NCBI GenBank assembly: GCA_002496485.1
Contig: DAJW01000097.1
Coordinates: 3,042-12,233, forward strand
Reading direction: 5' to 3'
Source of the DNA: Euryarchaeota archaeon UBA36
GTDB lineage: Archaea; Thermoplasmatota; Poseidoniia; Poseidoniales; Thalassarchaeaceae
DNA: 9,192 bases
In this document: piece after piece, positions 1-7,076 of the stretch
How positions within the stretch are numbered: position 1 is the stretch's first letter
Layout: the number at the start of each line of letters is the position of its first letter
The notes under the pieces: generated by a model
Seen by the model: the letters and a program-made list of their open reading frames with translations, nothing else
What the model was told of the DNA's origin: nothing
The model's database searches: none
Made by a program: the position numbers and the translations under genes

Positions 1-222
1 GACCCTGAAATGATTAAAGAAGTACTAGAAGTGATGGTGGATTTGGCTAATAGAGATATCACAATGATAGTTGTCACTCACGAAATGGGTTTTGCAAAAG
101 AAGTTGCCGATAGGGTCATACTATTCGATGAAGGAGAGCTAATAGAGGAGAATACTCCTGAAGAATTCTTCTCAAATCCCAAGAGCGAAAGATCTAAACT
201 GTTTTTGAATCAAATTCTTTGA
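1..222 (+). CDS. glnQ: Polar amino acid ABC transporter ATP-binding protein, C-terminal end (partial)
   Basis: This is the last 73 codons of an ABC ATPase; the reading frame is open from base 1 and ends with TGA. The visible part starts at the D-loop (DPE, normally preceded by SAL) just after Walker B. It continues through the switch histidine in VVTHEMGFA (His27 of the fragment) and the typical family ending with VADRVILFDEG, a TPEEFF-like segment and FLNQIL. THEMGFA..VADRV is characteristic of the GlnQ/ArtP/HisP family, which powers uptake of polar amino acids with a periplasmic-type binding protein and a permease. Those partners would lie to the left, outside the window. The ATG at 10 is internal and not the start. 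The substrate cannot be told from this fragment, so the symbol names the family only. The gene converges on the NAD kinase-like gene with a 10-base gap. Confidence 0.9.
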   Translation, partial: DPEMIKEVLEVMVDLANRDITMIVVTHEMGFAKEVADRVILFDEGELIEENTPEEFFSNPKSERSKLFLNQIL

Positions 223-232
223 TATGAATATT

Positions 233-1105
233 CTAATTTTCTATCCATTGTTTTGTTCTATCGGATATATTCTCCCTGAATGTAAGTAGTCTCAATGGTG
301 GGCCATTAATGCTCACAGTAATCGATGCCCCTCTGGTGAAATGTGTTTCATCCCATCCATCACTAACTACGAATCCCCGGTGCATATCACTCGTAATTAT
401 AGTCGAATCACTAGTCCAATCCCAATATGTTCCATCATCCAATCGATCTAATCTCGGTAAATCCCTAGCAACACAAAGATAATGATTCGATATCTCATCA
501 AAAGGAAATTTCATACCTTCAATATTTGCTATATGTCTAAACCAAGCTCCCTGACCTTGGAAAGTTGAAAATAGGATTCCCGAAGAGTATTGCGTCGCGT
601 CAATCGATCCTCTTTGTATTCTATATTTTGAGGGTTGATATTGGTGAGTATTTGCAACCAATAAGTCATTTAGTGCAGGATCACATTTTATTCTATTTCC
701 ACTTGTCGTGATTATCTCTGCTTGTAACCTAGGTAAGATGTTGATTATTGCCTCGTCATTGAGTACCAATTCAATATCAGATGAAAAGTTGGAAGGATCA
801 CTTCCCATATAGAATCCGTATGATCCATTTTCATCCAAACTCCTGGGATGACTATTGACGCCCATTATTGGAGTATGTTCATCAACTGAATGTGCAATCG
901 AAGTTAGTGTACCGTCTCCGCCTAATACTATAACTAAATCCGGATCGATAAAATCAGATCTTCCCACCGTCTCTCTAGCAGTATAGCCTACATTTATTTC
1001 GTCTAATCTCACTAATTTATCCAAAGTTATTCTGATATTTTCGAGTGATCTATCATGCACCTCTTCAAAATTCTTCTTGTAGACGACTAACACATTTCTC
1101 GGCAC
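233..1105 (-). CDS. ATP-NAD kinase family protein, NADK2-like
   Basis: This 290-residue protein probably phosphorylates NAD (or NADH) to NADP in the cytoplasm. The diagnostic GGDGT loop is at residues 62-66 after a hydrophobic strand (DLVIVL). It is followed by GVNSHP (82-87), matching the G-[IV]-N-[ST]-x-P step of the family, and an ALND segment (144-147) in place of the usual N-E/D pair. The second active-site loop reads SSG...GQGAW (174-188). In bacterial PpnK this is GDG..STPTGSTAY, whereas SSG and a Trp at the end resemble, from memory, human mitochondrial NADK2. The C-terminal FVVSDGWD (residues 245-252) fits the late 'V-x-D-G' strand. The start is a GTG at 1105-1103, preceded by GGGGGAG five bases upstream as a Shine-Dalgarno match; no better ATG lies nearby. 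The gene is divergent from the lipoprotein gene at 1167 with 61 bases between. Family assignment is firm; nucleotide preference (NAD, NADH, ATP or polyphosphate) is not. Confidence 0.85.
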   Translation of the reverse strand: MPRNVLVVYKKNFEEVHDRSLENIRITLDKLVRLDEINVGYTARETVGRSDFIDPDLVIVLGGDGTLTSIAHSVDEHTPIMGVNSHPRSLDENGSYGFYMGSDPSNFSSDIELVLNDEAIINILPRLQAEIITTSGNRIKCDPALNDLLVANTHQYQPSKYRIQRGSIDATQYSSGILFSTFQGQGAWFRHIANIEGMKFPFDEISNHYLCVARDLPRLDRLDDGTYWDWTSDSTIITSDMHRGFVVSDGWDETHFTRGASITVSINGPPLRLLTFRENISDRTKQWIEN

Positions 1106-1157
1106 CCCTACTCCCCCTTGTATCTAACAGAAATCACATCCTTATTCAATAAATCCA

Positions 1158-1168
1158 TCTCATATAAT
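1158..1168 (-). promoter_or_regulatory. Possible TATA box for the NAD kinase-like gene
   Basis: Read on the - strand the sequence is ATTATATGAG, a fair archaeal TATA-like element. It would place transcription start about 25 bases downstream, near 1139, giving a leader of roughly 34 bases before the GTG start. It overlaps the ATG of the divergent lipoprotein gene. The call rests on composition and spacing only, and AT-rich DNA gives such matches by chance. No convincing box for the + strand lipoprotein gene was found in the same gap. Confidence 0.25.
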
Positions 1169-2327
1169 GAATAAACTCTTGAGATATGTCTTTTTCGATA
1201 ATAACGTGAATAAAATATTACTTATGATCACTATTTTAATCTCGACATCAGTTTCAGGTTGCCTTCAGACTTCTTTACGACCTTGTCCAGAAAATACTTG
1301 TTTCCCTTTGACTAGTGAAGCGCTGAATTCAATATTAAAACAAAAAGGTGAATTCGATGCTCTTCAAATTAGTTCAGAATATAGTAAATTAAATGTACGT
1401 TCAGATACAAGATATTCTGAAGATGGAATTCTTGGTTCAATTTCCTGGCAGGTTGAGAAAGATGATATAAATGAACTCAGATACATATCCAATCAAATTA
1501 TAGTAGGCGGAATAGTATTTGGAGGTTACGAGATTTGGGATGGCGGCGAGGTAACTTACAGCGCAATATCTGGAAATTATTACTCAGGAAGAGATTTGAG
1601 TCCAAATTATGAAGATCCATTTATCGAGTTAGCAAGACTTGCAACAGAAAATCCATCAGAACAATGGCCTCCTTTTCGATTTAGTTACTCCGAATTAACT
1701 GAACTTTCTTGGACAATAACTGGTGATGCATTCGACGCATTCCAAGTTGCCCATGCAAGTAATGAAACACATGAAATATATCTCGAAATTCAAGGCATTA
1801 GTCCTATGATAGTAGGAATTGAAATTTATTCAAACGAGATTAGTAAAGAATATCCCTCATTTAGCATTTCAGTAGGTCACGAAGATTGGGATAGGAATTT
1901 AGGCGCATTCGATTTTCTAGAAAGTTATGTAAAAAATGAATACTTGAAAGAACAAGGAATTTCTGAACTCCCCAAGAATCCTGTTCCCTACATAGCAGGT
2001 CTACCCGATGAATATTTTACCTCTGATGAAATTACTACTATGATAGGGACCATCCCTGATGAGATGAGGCATGAGGTATTACTTTCCGATATAACATTAC
2101 ACGTATTTCAAGATAATATCTCAGTATCAAGTATGAATTTAGCAAATTTTCAGGAAAATATCACTAGTGAAGATGGCAGTTGGTGGTCAATAACTTGGAA
2201 TGATAATGCCCCCCCAAATCTTTTCTCAGGTTCCGATAAATATGAAATTAGAACTAATTCACCTCATATATTTAATATCCGAATTTATGATAATTGGGCA
2301 GAATCATGGACCGATAGCATCATTTAG
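1167..2327 (+). CDS. Predicted surface lipoprotein of unknown function (386 aa)
   Basis: The function is not recognised. Residues 16-31 form a signal peptide (K16 then a hydrophobic stretch) ending in a lipobox-like VSGC, with Cys32 as the probable lipid-modified residue; Cys40 and Cys45 follow closely. The mature part has no further membrane helix and is rich in Glu, Ser, Asn, Trp and Tyr, which suits an exposed beta-rich domain. The last 50 residues contain a module with W340-x3-W344-N-D346, then NLFSGSDKY (351-359), and finally IYDNWA (373-378). The next gene ends with the same arrangement. This protein stops a few residues after that module and lacks the C-terminal sorting helix of its neighbour. 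The ATG at 1167 gives a 15-residue stretch before the signal core; M20 is a possible later start but would leave no basic n-region. It is probably transcribed with, or just ahead of, the gene 38 bases downstream. It may be a sensor, adhesin or binding protein, but nothing specific supports one. Confidence 0.8.
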   Translation: MNKLLRYVFFDNNVNKILLMITILISTSVSGCLQTSLRPCPENTCFPLTSEALNSILKQKGEFDALQISSEYSKLNVRSDTRYSEDGILGSISWQVEKDDINELRYISNQIIVGGIVFGGYEIWDGGEVTYSAISGNYYSGRDLSPNYEDPFIELARLATENPSEQWPPFRFSYSELTELSWTITGDAFDAFQVAHASNETHEIYLEIQGISPMIVGIEIYSNEISKEYPSFSISVGHEDWDRNLGAFDFLESYVKNEYLKEQGISELPKNPVPYIAGLPDEYFTSDEITTMIGTIPDEMRHEVLLSDITLHVFQDNISVSSMNLANFQENITSEDGSWWSITWNDNAPPNLFSGSDKYEIRTNSPHIFNIRIYDNWAESWTDSII

Positions 2328-2328
2328 T

Positions 2329-2340
2329 AAAATATTCTAA
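2329..2340 (+). promoter_or_regulatory. Possible TATA box before the repeat-bearing lipoprotein gene
   Basis: AAAATATTCTAA lies about 25-37 bases before the ATG at 2366. That is the distance expected if the transcript starts at or a few bases before the start codon (leaderless, common in archaea). No Shine-Dalgarno match is present before this ATG, which fits. The element is weak evidence because the whole gap is AT-rich; read-through from the upstream gene is equally possible. Confidence 0.3.
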
Positions 2341-2365
2341 ATGTAATTGTTTTTCACAGCAATGT

Positions 2366-4093
2366 ATGAGAATTAATCTTATTCTAAGCTTGCTATTTGT
2401 ATCTAGCTTTTTTGCCGGATGTACAGGAACTGAAAATGTAGATCAAATTTTATCAGATGAATCTGGTTGTACCTATCCAGATGCTGTAAACTATAATTCA
2501 TCAGCCGTATTGGATGATGGTTCTTGTTTCTATGAATCTACCGTAGAGAAAATTTCAGGTTGTACATATTCAGATGCATTGAATTTCAATCCCTCAGCAG
2601 ATATTGATGATGGATCTTGCCGATATCCATCTAATCCAGAGCCCATTTTAGGATGTACATATTTCGACGCTTCAAACTACAACCCAAATGCAACCAAAGA
2701 TGATAGTTCATGCATATATGATTCAGATGGAGATGGAATTTATGATAGATCCGAAATTCGAGGTTGTACAGACTCTCAATCTAATAATTTCAATGAATCT
2801 GCAACAGATGATGATGGGTCATGTGACTATGATGAAGATAATGATGGAGTAGAAGACTGGGCTGAATTAGAGGGTTGCTCAGATTCTAATGCCACAAATT
2901 TCAATCCTCAAGTTACCGATGCAAATAATACTCAGTGTGAATATGGTTATACTTTGAATCAGACCGCATTCTTCTCATTCGTAGAAAGTGATATAGTTGA
3001 ATTATTTCCAGTACAAGATGGAAAAACGATAGTGAAATCCTGGTCGGTAGTGTTATCCGAAGGGGAAGGCGATGAAATTGGTGGAGATACTAATGGCAAT
3101 ACTTCAGGTTTCGAGGTGACAATTGGCCAGGACATCAATACTGAGACTCTATATTCTAGAATATTAATGCGAATTGCAGGAGATATCTCCCTAGATCAAA
3201 CTACATTACAAGGTCCCGAGGGAATCAACTACAGAACTGGAAATGAATATTCTGGAGCATGGTATTATGCAAGAGATGAAATATTTCAGTTTGAGAACAT
3301 ATTTGAAGTTGGAGAAGAGGAAGATTTTGATGATAATCAAGACCAAATTGACGAACCACAATGTGGAGAAGAAGGGCCAGTGCTAGATTCTTTGAATTCA
3401 TCCTGGTCGACTAATTGGAATATACTTTCATCCAATAACAATCATACAATAACAGCCAATAATGGTACTTGGAAGATATCTGTTAATCTTATAGGCGATA
3501 AAGATTCACTAAAAATACAATTTATTGAATTGGAAGAAATTAATGGCCTCATTTCTTGTGGCATTGAGCTTCTAAATCCAGAAGATTTCACATTCACTGT
3601 AAATCCAAATTATCCAAGGACATCTATTACGTTAAGATTAGTAAATGAGTTTGAAGAAGAATCAGAGAATACAAAAACTTGGTCAGGAGAAGTTAGTGAC
3701 GAACATTCCGAAGAAGTAAATTTGGATGAAATAATTCTACAAATTGTATACACAGACGATGAAGGGAATATTTCTACAGCTACCTCAATGAGACTTAGCC
3801 AACAGTCATTTACTACTGTAGATGAGTGCTTTCAATGGAATTTAGTTTGGACAGACGCAGATAATAATAATCTACTTTCATCCAATGATACATATTCCGT
3901 TACTCAATCAGAAAAATTTCTTAATCCATGCTCTGATGATGATGACTACAGGAATAAAGACTTCCAAATCATATTTTATGATGATTGGGCAGGAATGCCG
4001 ACAGGTGGAGTATTCACGCCCGGTTTTGGAATTATAGCAACCTTTGCAGCAATCTTAATTGCTTTCAGATACGGAAATAATGAGAGCTATTAA
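2366..4093 (+). CDS. Cys-repeat and calcium-loop surface lipoprotein with PGF-CTERM-like tail (575 aa)
   Basis: A predicted exported, membrane-anchored protein of unknown ligand. Residues 1-18 are a signal peptide with lipobox FAGC (Cys19). Residues 34-191 hold five repeats of the form GCT-x3-A-x-N-[YF]-N-x2-A-x2-DDGSC, each bounded by two cysteines likely to pair. Between repeats 3 and 4, and 4 and 5, sit two 12-residue loops with the EF-hand/thrombospondin-3 pattern D-x-D-x-D-G-x2-D-x2-E (119-130 and 156-167), which predict calcium binding. The rest is Asp/Asn/Glu-rich and probably beta-structured. A W-x3-W module occurs at 347-351 and again at 491-542, where the second copy ends YDDWA like the upstream protein. 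The C-terminus has PGFG (552-555), a 12-residue hydrophobic stretch and an Arg, the layout of archaeosortase PGF-CTERM signals. The ATG at 2366 directly precedes the signal peptide. Repeat families of this type are seen in marine archaea and Bacteroidota; the role is likely cell-surface binding or structure (inference). Confidence 0.85.
   Translation: MRINLILSLLFVSSFFAGCTGTENVDQILSDESGCTYPDAVNYNSSAVLDDGSCFYESTVEKISGCTYSDALNFNPSADIDDGSCRYPSNPEPILGCTYFDASNYNPNATKDDSSCIYDSDGDGIYDRSEIRGCTDSQSNNFNESATDDDGSCDYDEDNDGVEDWAELEGCSDSNATNFNPQVTDANNTQCEYGYTLNQTAFFSFVESDIVELFPVQDGKTIVKSWSVVLSEGEGDEIGGDTNGNTSGFEVTIGQDINTETLYSRILMRIAGDISLDQTTLQGPEGINYRTGNEYSGAWYYARDEIFQFENIFEVGEEEDFDDNQDQIDEPQCGEEGPVLDSLNSSWSTNWNILSSNNNHTITANNGTWKISVNLIGDKDSLKIQFIELEEINGLISCGIELLNPEDFTFTVNPNYPRTSITLRLVNEFEEESENTKTWSGEVSDEHSEEVNLDEIILQIVYTDDEGNISTATSMRLSQQSFTTVDECFQWNLVWTDADNNNLLSSNDTYSVTQSEKFLNPCSDDDDYRNKDFQIIFYDDWAGMPTGGVFTPGFGIIATFAAILIAFRYGNNESY
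2465..2938 (+). repeat. Five tandem Cys-bounded protein repeats (GCT...DDGSC)
   Basis: Five coding repeats of about 21-22 residues start at residues 34, 65, 96, 133 and 170 of the 575-aa lipoprotein. The consensus is GCTYxDAxNYNPxAxxDDGSC. Repeats 1-3 are separated by short linkers, while repeats 3-4 and 4-5 are separated by a DxDxDG-type acidic loop. Repeat 5 is the most diverged (starts GCSD, ends TQC). The DNA copies are clearly diverged, so this is old protein-level duplication and not a recent nucleotide repeat. Each unit keeps exactly two cysteines. Confidence 0.9.
4019..4090 (+). other. PGF-CTERM-like C-terminal sorting signal
   Basis: Codons 552-575 of the upstream-reading lipoprotein encode PGFG, then a hydrophobic run IIATFAAILIAF, then R-Y and a short polar end. 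This matches the tripartite pattern (PGF motif, membrane helix, basic residue) recognised by archaeosortase A in euryarchaea, where the tail is cut and the protein is linked to a lipid. The segment after the helix has only one basic residue, which is weaker than in haloarchaea. Confidence 0.7.
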
Positions 4094-5136
4094 CTTCTTT
4101 CAATCATAAATGCAGTATCGAAAAAGGTCACTAATCTATTTTTATACTCATCCGGCTCAACAACCATAGTTACTAGATGATCATATGGTCCGTCATTAAC
4201 AGCTTCCTCAAGAACTACATTAGAAAACCAACCATCCACGAAACCTTCACTACTAACAGAAGCATTGGCAGAATTCCATAAATCCGTTGCATGATGAATT
4301 CTAATCCTGTTATCTGGAATATTGCCTAAGATGAAAATATTCCTATCTCCAACATTTGCAACAGCTTCAGAAGGTGGATTCTCTGTCAAATCCACTCCAG
4401 TAAATAATCTCCCATAGCTTACACCTGCACCACCTAAAAATGTAGGTAGGCCCGAAAACTCCAACTCCTCTTTCATTAATCTCTCAAAATCATACCAACT
4501 TGAATCTATGAATGCGGCTTGAATTCCATTTTCTCTGTGAAATGCCCATGCTGCTATAGCGGCTCCCGCGGAACCTCCATATACGCCGATTTCAGATTTA
4601 GGAATATCATGAGTACTGTTGACCCAGTTCCACGAAGCTACTACATCCTTCCACTCGGTTATTCCTCCATCTACTCTACCATCATCTCTAGTAGAATCTC
4701 CATGATCCCTCAATGTCGGAATTAACACACTATATCCTGAATCTACTAGCATAGATGCAGGAATTAAAACTTCATGATTTCTCTTGCAAGATCTAATTCC
4801 ATGAATAAGAATAACTACAGGCATCCCATCTTCTCCCTTTTTCCACCAGGCATCCAGTGTGATATCTTCATCGGAAACCTGAATTGTGACATTTTGTGAA
4901 CCATTAAACCAATAAGACTCACTCGCAAAACTCTCAATTCTAGTTCCATTATAATGATGAGCCCAAAATTTGTCAGGCTCATTCTCATCATGAGATCCAC
5001 ATGCCGGATCCGAAGCGGCAATTTGCCCATAAACAATAGAACCAACCAATAGGTAACTTATCGGAGCAAGAGTCAGAATAATAACAGAGACTACGGCGAT
5101 AATTTTTTTTCTCTTACTCCAAGGTTCTTTTTCCAT
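4090..5136 (-). CDS. Membrane-anchored alpha/beta hydrolase, probably outward facing
   Basis: A serine hydrolase of unknown substrate. In the numbering from the GTG at 5145 (351 aa), the basic segment KRKK is followed by one membrane helix (about 15-37). The hydrolase fold then shows the oxyanion HG (115-116) after strand VVILI, DHGDS (147-151), the nucleophile elbow GGSAG (190-194, Ser192), a likely acid Asp278 in IPDNR, and His323 in YDHL near the end. Order and spacing fit a complete catalytic triad of the esterase/S9-like type. The basic N-terminus predicts the catalytic domain outside. Five N-x-S/T sites (N66, N81, N85, N176, N294) and only two cysteines (49 and 120) agree with that. The ATG at 5136 is preferred over the GTG at 5145 because GGGTGA lies five bases before it; the shorter form has 348 residues. 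Its stop overlaps that of the convergent lipoprotein gene. It could be an esterase, lipase or peptidase; the sequence does not decide. Confidence 0.82.
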   Translation of the reverse strand: MEKEPWSKRKKIIAVVSVIILTLAPISYLLVGSIVYGQIAASDPACGSHDENEPDKFWAHHYNGTRIESFASESYWFNGSQNVTIQVSDEDITLDAWWKKGEDGMPVVILIHGIRSCKRNHEVLIPASMLVDSGYSVLIPTLRDHGDSTRDDGRVDGGITEWKDVVASWNWVNSTHDIPKSEIGVYGGSAGAAIAAWAFHRENGIQAAFIDSSWYDFERLMKEELEFSGLPTFLGGAGVSYGRLFTGVDLTENPPSEAVANVGDRNIFILGNIPDNRIRIHHATDLWNSANASVSSEGFVDGWFSNVVLEEAVNDGPYDHLVTMVVEPDEYKNRLVTFFDTAFMIERS

Positions 5137-5141
5137 GATCT

Positions 5142-5147
5142 TCACCC
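5142..5147 (-). promoter_or_regulatory. Ribosome binding site deciding the hydrolase start
   Basis: Read on the - strand, GGGTGA sits five bases before the ATG at 5136-5134; its GGTGA part matches the archaeal Shine-Dalgarno GGAGGTGATC. The competing GTG start at 5145-5143 lies inside this motif, so initiation at the ATG is more plausible. Confidence 0.5.
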
Positions 5148-5183
5148 TACAATTATTCTAATTTCTCAATTTAGAATATCAGG

Positions 5184-5190
5184 TTTATAC
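5184..5190 (+). promoter_or_regulatory. Possible TATA box for the ABC exporter gene
   Basis: TTTATAC lies about 58 bases before the GTG start of the exporter, in the divergent gap between it and the hydrolase gene. It would put transcription start near 5212 with a leader of about 35 bases. A TATTCTAAAT element on the opposite strand around 5169-5178 could serve the hydrolase. Both are weak compositional calls in AT-rich DNA. Confidence 0.25.
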
Positions 5191-5247
5191 TTTTTCATAT
5201 GATTTCCAACTGAAATACATTGAAAGACCATTCCTACTGGGTAATTC

Positions 5248-7017
5248 GTGAGTGAAGTACGCCACCCCTTATTTCGCTTAATTTCACATCTTAGAAAACA
5301 CAGATTAACTGTTATTCTAGCCACATTATGTTCAATTCTGAATAAGATATGGGATTTAGCACCACCGTTACTAATTGGAATGGCTATTGATGTAGTGGCA
5401 GAAGGAGAAAAATCATTTCTTGCCAGCATGGGATATCCCGATGTATATGACCAATTATTGATTTTGACTATATTTACAGTCATTATTTGGGTTTTAGAAT
5501 CCCTATTTCAATATCTATATGATATTTTATGGCGCAATCTCGCGCAAACAGTTCAACATGAATTAAGGATGCAAACATATAGGCACATCCAGGATTTAGA
5601 GATGCAATGGTTTTCTGAGCAGAGTACTGGAAGATTAATGTCAATTCTCAATGACGATGTCAACCAACTAGAGCGATTTTTAGATAAAGGTGCCACAGAT
5701 TTACTACATGTAGCCACAACTGTAATTGTAGTTAGTACAATCATGTTCCTGGTCACTCCTGAGGTTGCTATATTGGGAATTACTCCAATACCAGTAATTG
5801 TTACTGGATCATTCCTTTATCAGAGAAGAATAGGTATTCGCTATTCAAAAGTACGTAGGGAAGTTGCAGAATTAAACTCAATTCTAAACAATAATTTAGC
5901 TGGAATAACTACCATCAAGTCATTCACAGCAGAAGAAAGAGAGGCAAATAGGGTCAGTAAAGCTTCGCAGATTTACCGTGAAGCTAACAAAGAAGCAATC
6001 AGGCTTTCGGCATCCTTTATTCCATTAATTAGGATGGCTATATTATTTGCATTTACTGCAAATATGCTAGTTGGTGGGTGGTATGCATTAGAAGGAAAAA
6101 TCGGATTAGGAGAGTATTCAGTTATCGTTTTTATTACACAGAGATTACTATGGCCATTAACTCGTTTAGGGGAAACTTTTGACCTTTATCAAAGGGCTAT
6201 GGCATCTACTTCCAGAGTTCTAGACTTATTGGATACCGAAGTAAGTATAATTGAAGGAAAAAACTCTCTAGCATCTGTATCGGGTGATATTGAATTTTCA
6301 AACATATCTTTTTCCTATAAAGGACGAGAAGAAGTCCTTAAAGAAATCAATCTGAAAATTAATTCAGGACAAACAATAGGCCTTGTTGGCCCTACAGGTT
6401 CGGGTAAGACCACCTTAATCAGATTACTACTAAGATTCATTGAACCATCAAAAGGATTCATAAAACTCGATAATGAAAATATTAGAGATTTGACCCTAAA
6501 TTCCATTAGAGGTTCAATATCTTTGGTCAGTCAAACAACCACACTTTTTCCAGGATCCGTTAGAGATAATATAATGTATGGAAATTTAGATGCTACTGAA
6601 ATGCAACTGATTGAGGCAGCAAGGATTGCAGAAGCCACTAATTTTATTGATAATTTACCCGATGGCTGGGAAACTAATATCGGCGAAGATGGACATAAAT
6701 TATCAGGTGGCCAAAGACAGAGAATAGCTATAGCCAGAGCTATTCTGAAAGATTCGCCGATTTTAATTCTAGATGAGGCCACTAGTAACGTAGACAATGA
6801 AACAGAAGCCGCACTAAAACGTTCAATTAATCTAATATCAAAAAATAGGACTACTATAATTATAGCACACAGATTATCAACAGTCAGAAATTCAGATTTA
6901 ATTGCAGTTCTGGAAGATGGCGGGATTAATGAAATTGGAACCCATGAGGAATTACTGAAAACTGGTGGCCTTTACTCCAGACTATGGCAAGTTCAGACTG
7001 GAGAGGAAATATCGTAA
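5248..7017 (+). CDS. ABC exporter half-transporter (MsbA/MdlB type), permease fused to ATPase
   Basis: A full-length 589-residue half-transporter that would dimerise to export a lipid, peptide or drug-like substrate across the membrane. Residues about 15-320 form the type I exporter membrane domain, with hydrophobic helices near 21-47, 68-90, 152-170, 173-190, 258-278 and 285-303. The ATPase follows: A-loop Tyr357, Walker A GPTGSGKT (381-388), Q-loop Gln429, signature LSGGQ (485-489), Walker B ILILDE (505-510) with catalytic Glu510, D-loop SNVD (513-516) and switch His541. All catalytic residues are intact, so a homodimer would have two active sites and no partner half-transporter is needed; none is next to it. 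The GTG at 5248 is the only usable start: an in-frame TAA lies two codons upstream and the next in-frame ATG is inside the membrane domain. The upstream gap is divergent, and the two small membrane proteins follow on the same strand after 59 bases. The substrate is unknown. Confidence 0.93.
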   Translation: MSEVRHPLFRLISHLRKHRLTVILATLCSILNKIWDLAPPLLIGMAIDVVAEGEKSFLASMGYPDVYDQLLILTIFTVIIWVLESLFQYLYDILWRNLAQTVQHELRMQTYRHIQDLEMQWFSEQSTGRLMSILNDDVNQLERFLDKGATDLLHVATTVIVVSTIMFLVTPEVAILGITPIPVIVTGSFLYQRRIGIRYSKVRREVAELNSILNNNLAGITTIKSFTAEEREANRVSKASQIYREANKEAIRLSASFIPLIRMAILFAFTANMLVGGWYALEGKIGLGEYSVIVFITQRLLWPLTRLGETFDLYQRAMASTSRVLDLLDTEVSIIEGKNSLASVSGDIEFSNISFSYKGREEVLKEINLKINSGQTIGLVGPTGSGKTTLIRLLLRFIEPSKGFIKLDNENIRDLTLNSIRGSISLVSQTTTLFPGSVRDNIMYGNLDATEMQLIEAARIAEATNFIDNLPDGWETNIGEDGHKLSGGQRQRIAIARAILKDSPILILDEATSNVDNETEAALKRSINLISKNRTTIIIAHRLSTVRNSDLIAVLEDGGINEIGTHEELLKTGGLYSRLWQVQTGEEIS

Positions 7018-7076
7018 ATATCTAACTTCCAAATCAATCATTAAATCAACATGTTCAAAAATACCGAATATCTCTT

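Noticed and set aside
1167..2327. Truncation of the 386-aa lipoprotein that removed a PGF-CTERM tail
   Set aside because: No PGF-like motif or hydrophobic helix can be read in any frame in the 38 bases after the stop, and the N-terminal lipobox already gives an anchor.
4519..5045. Open frames on both strands inside the hydrolase gene
   Set aside because: They lie in other frames of a gene with an intact catalytic triad and show no motif.
228..5180. Repeated ATATTCTAA (near 228, 2332, and on the - strand near 5171) as a shared regulatory site
   Set aside because: The three copies sit in unlike contexts, one of them between convergent genes, and such a short AT-rich string is expected by chance in this DNA.
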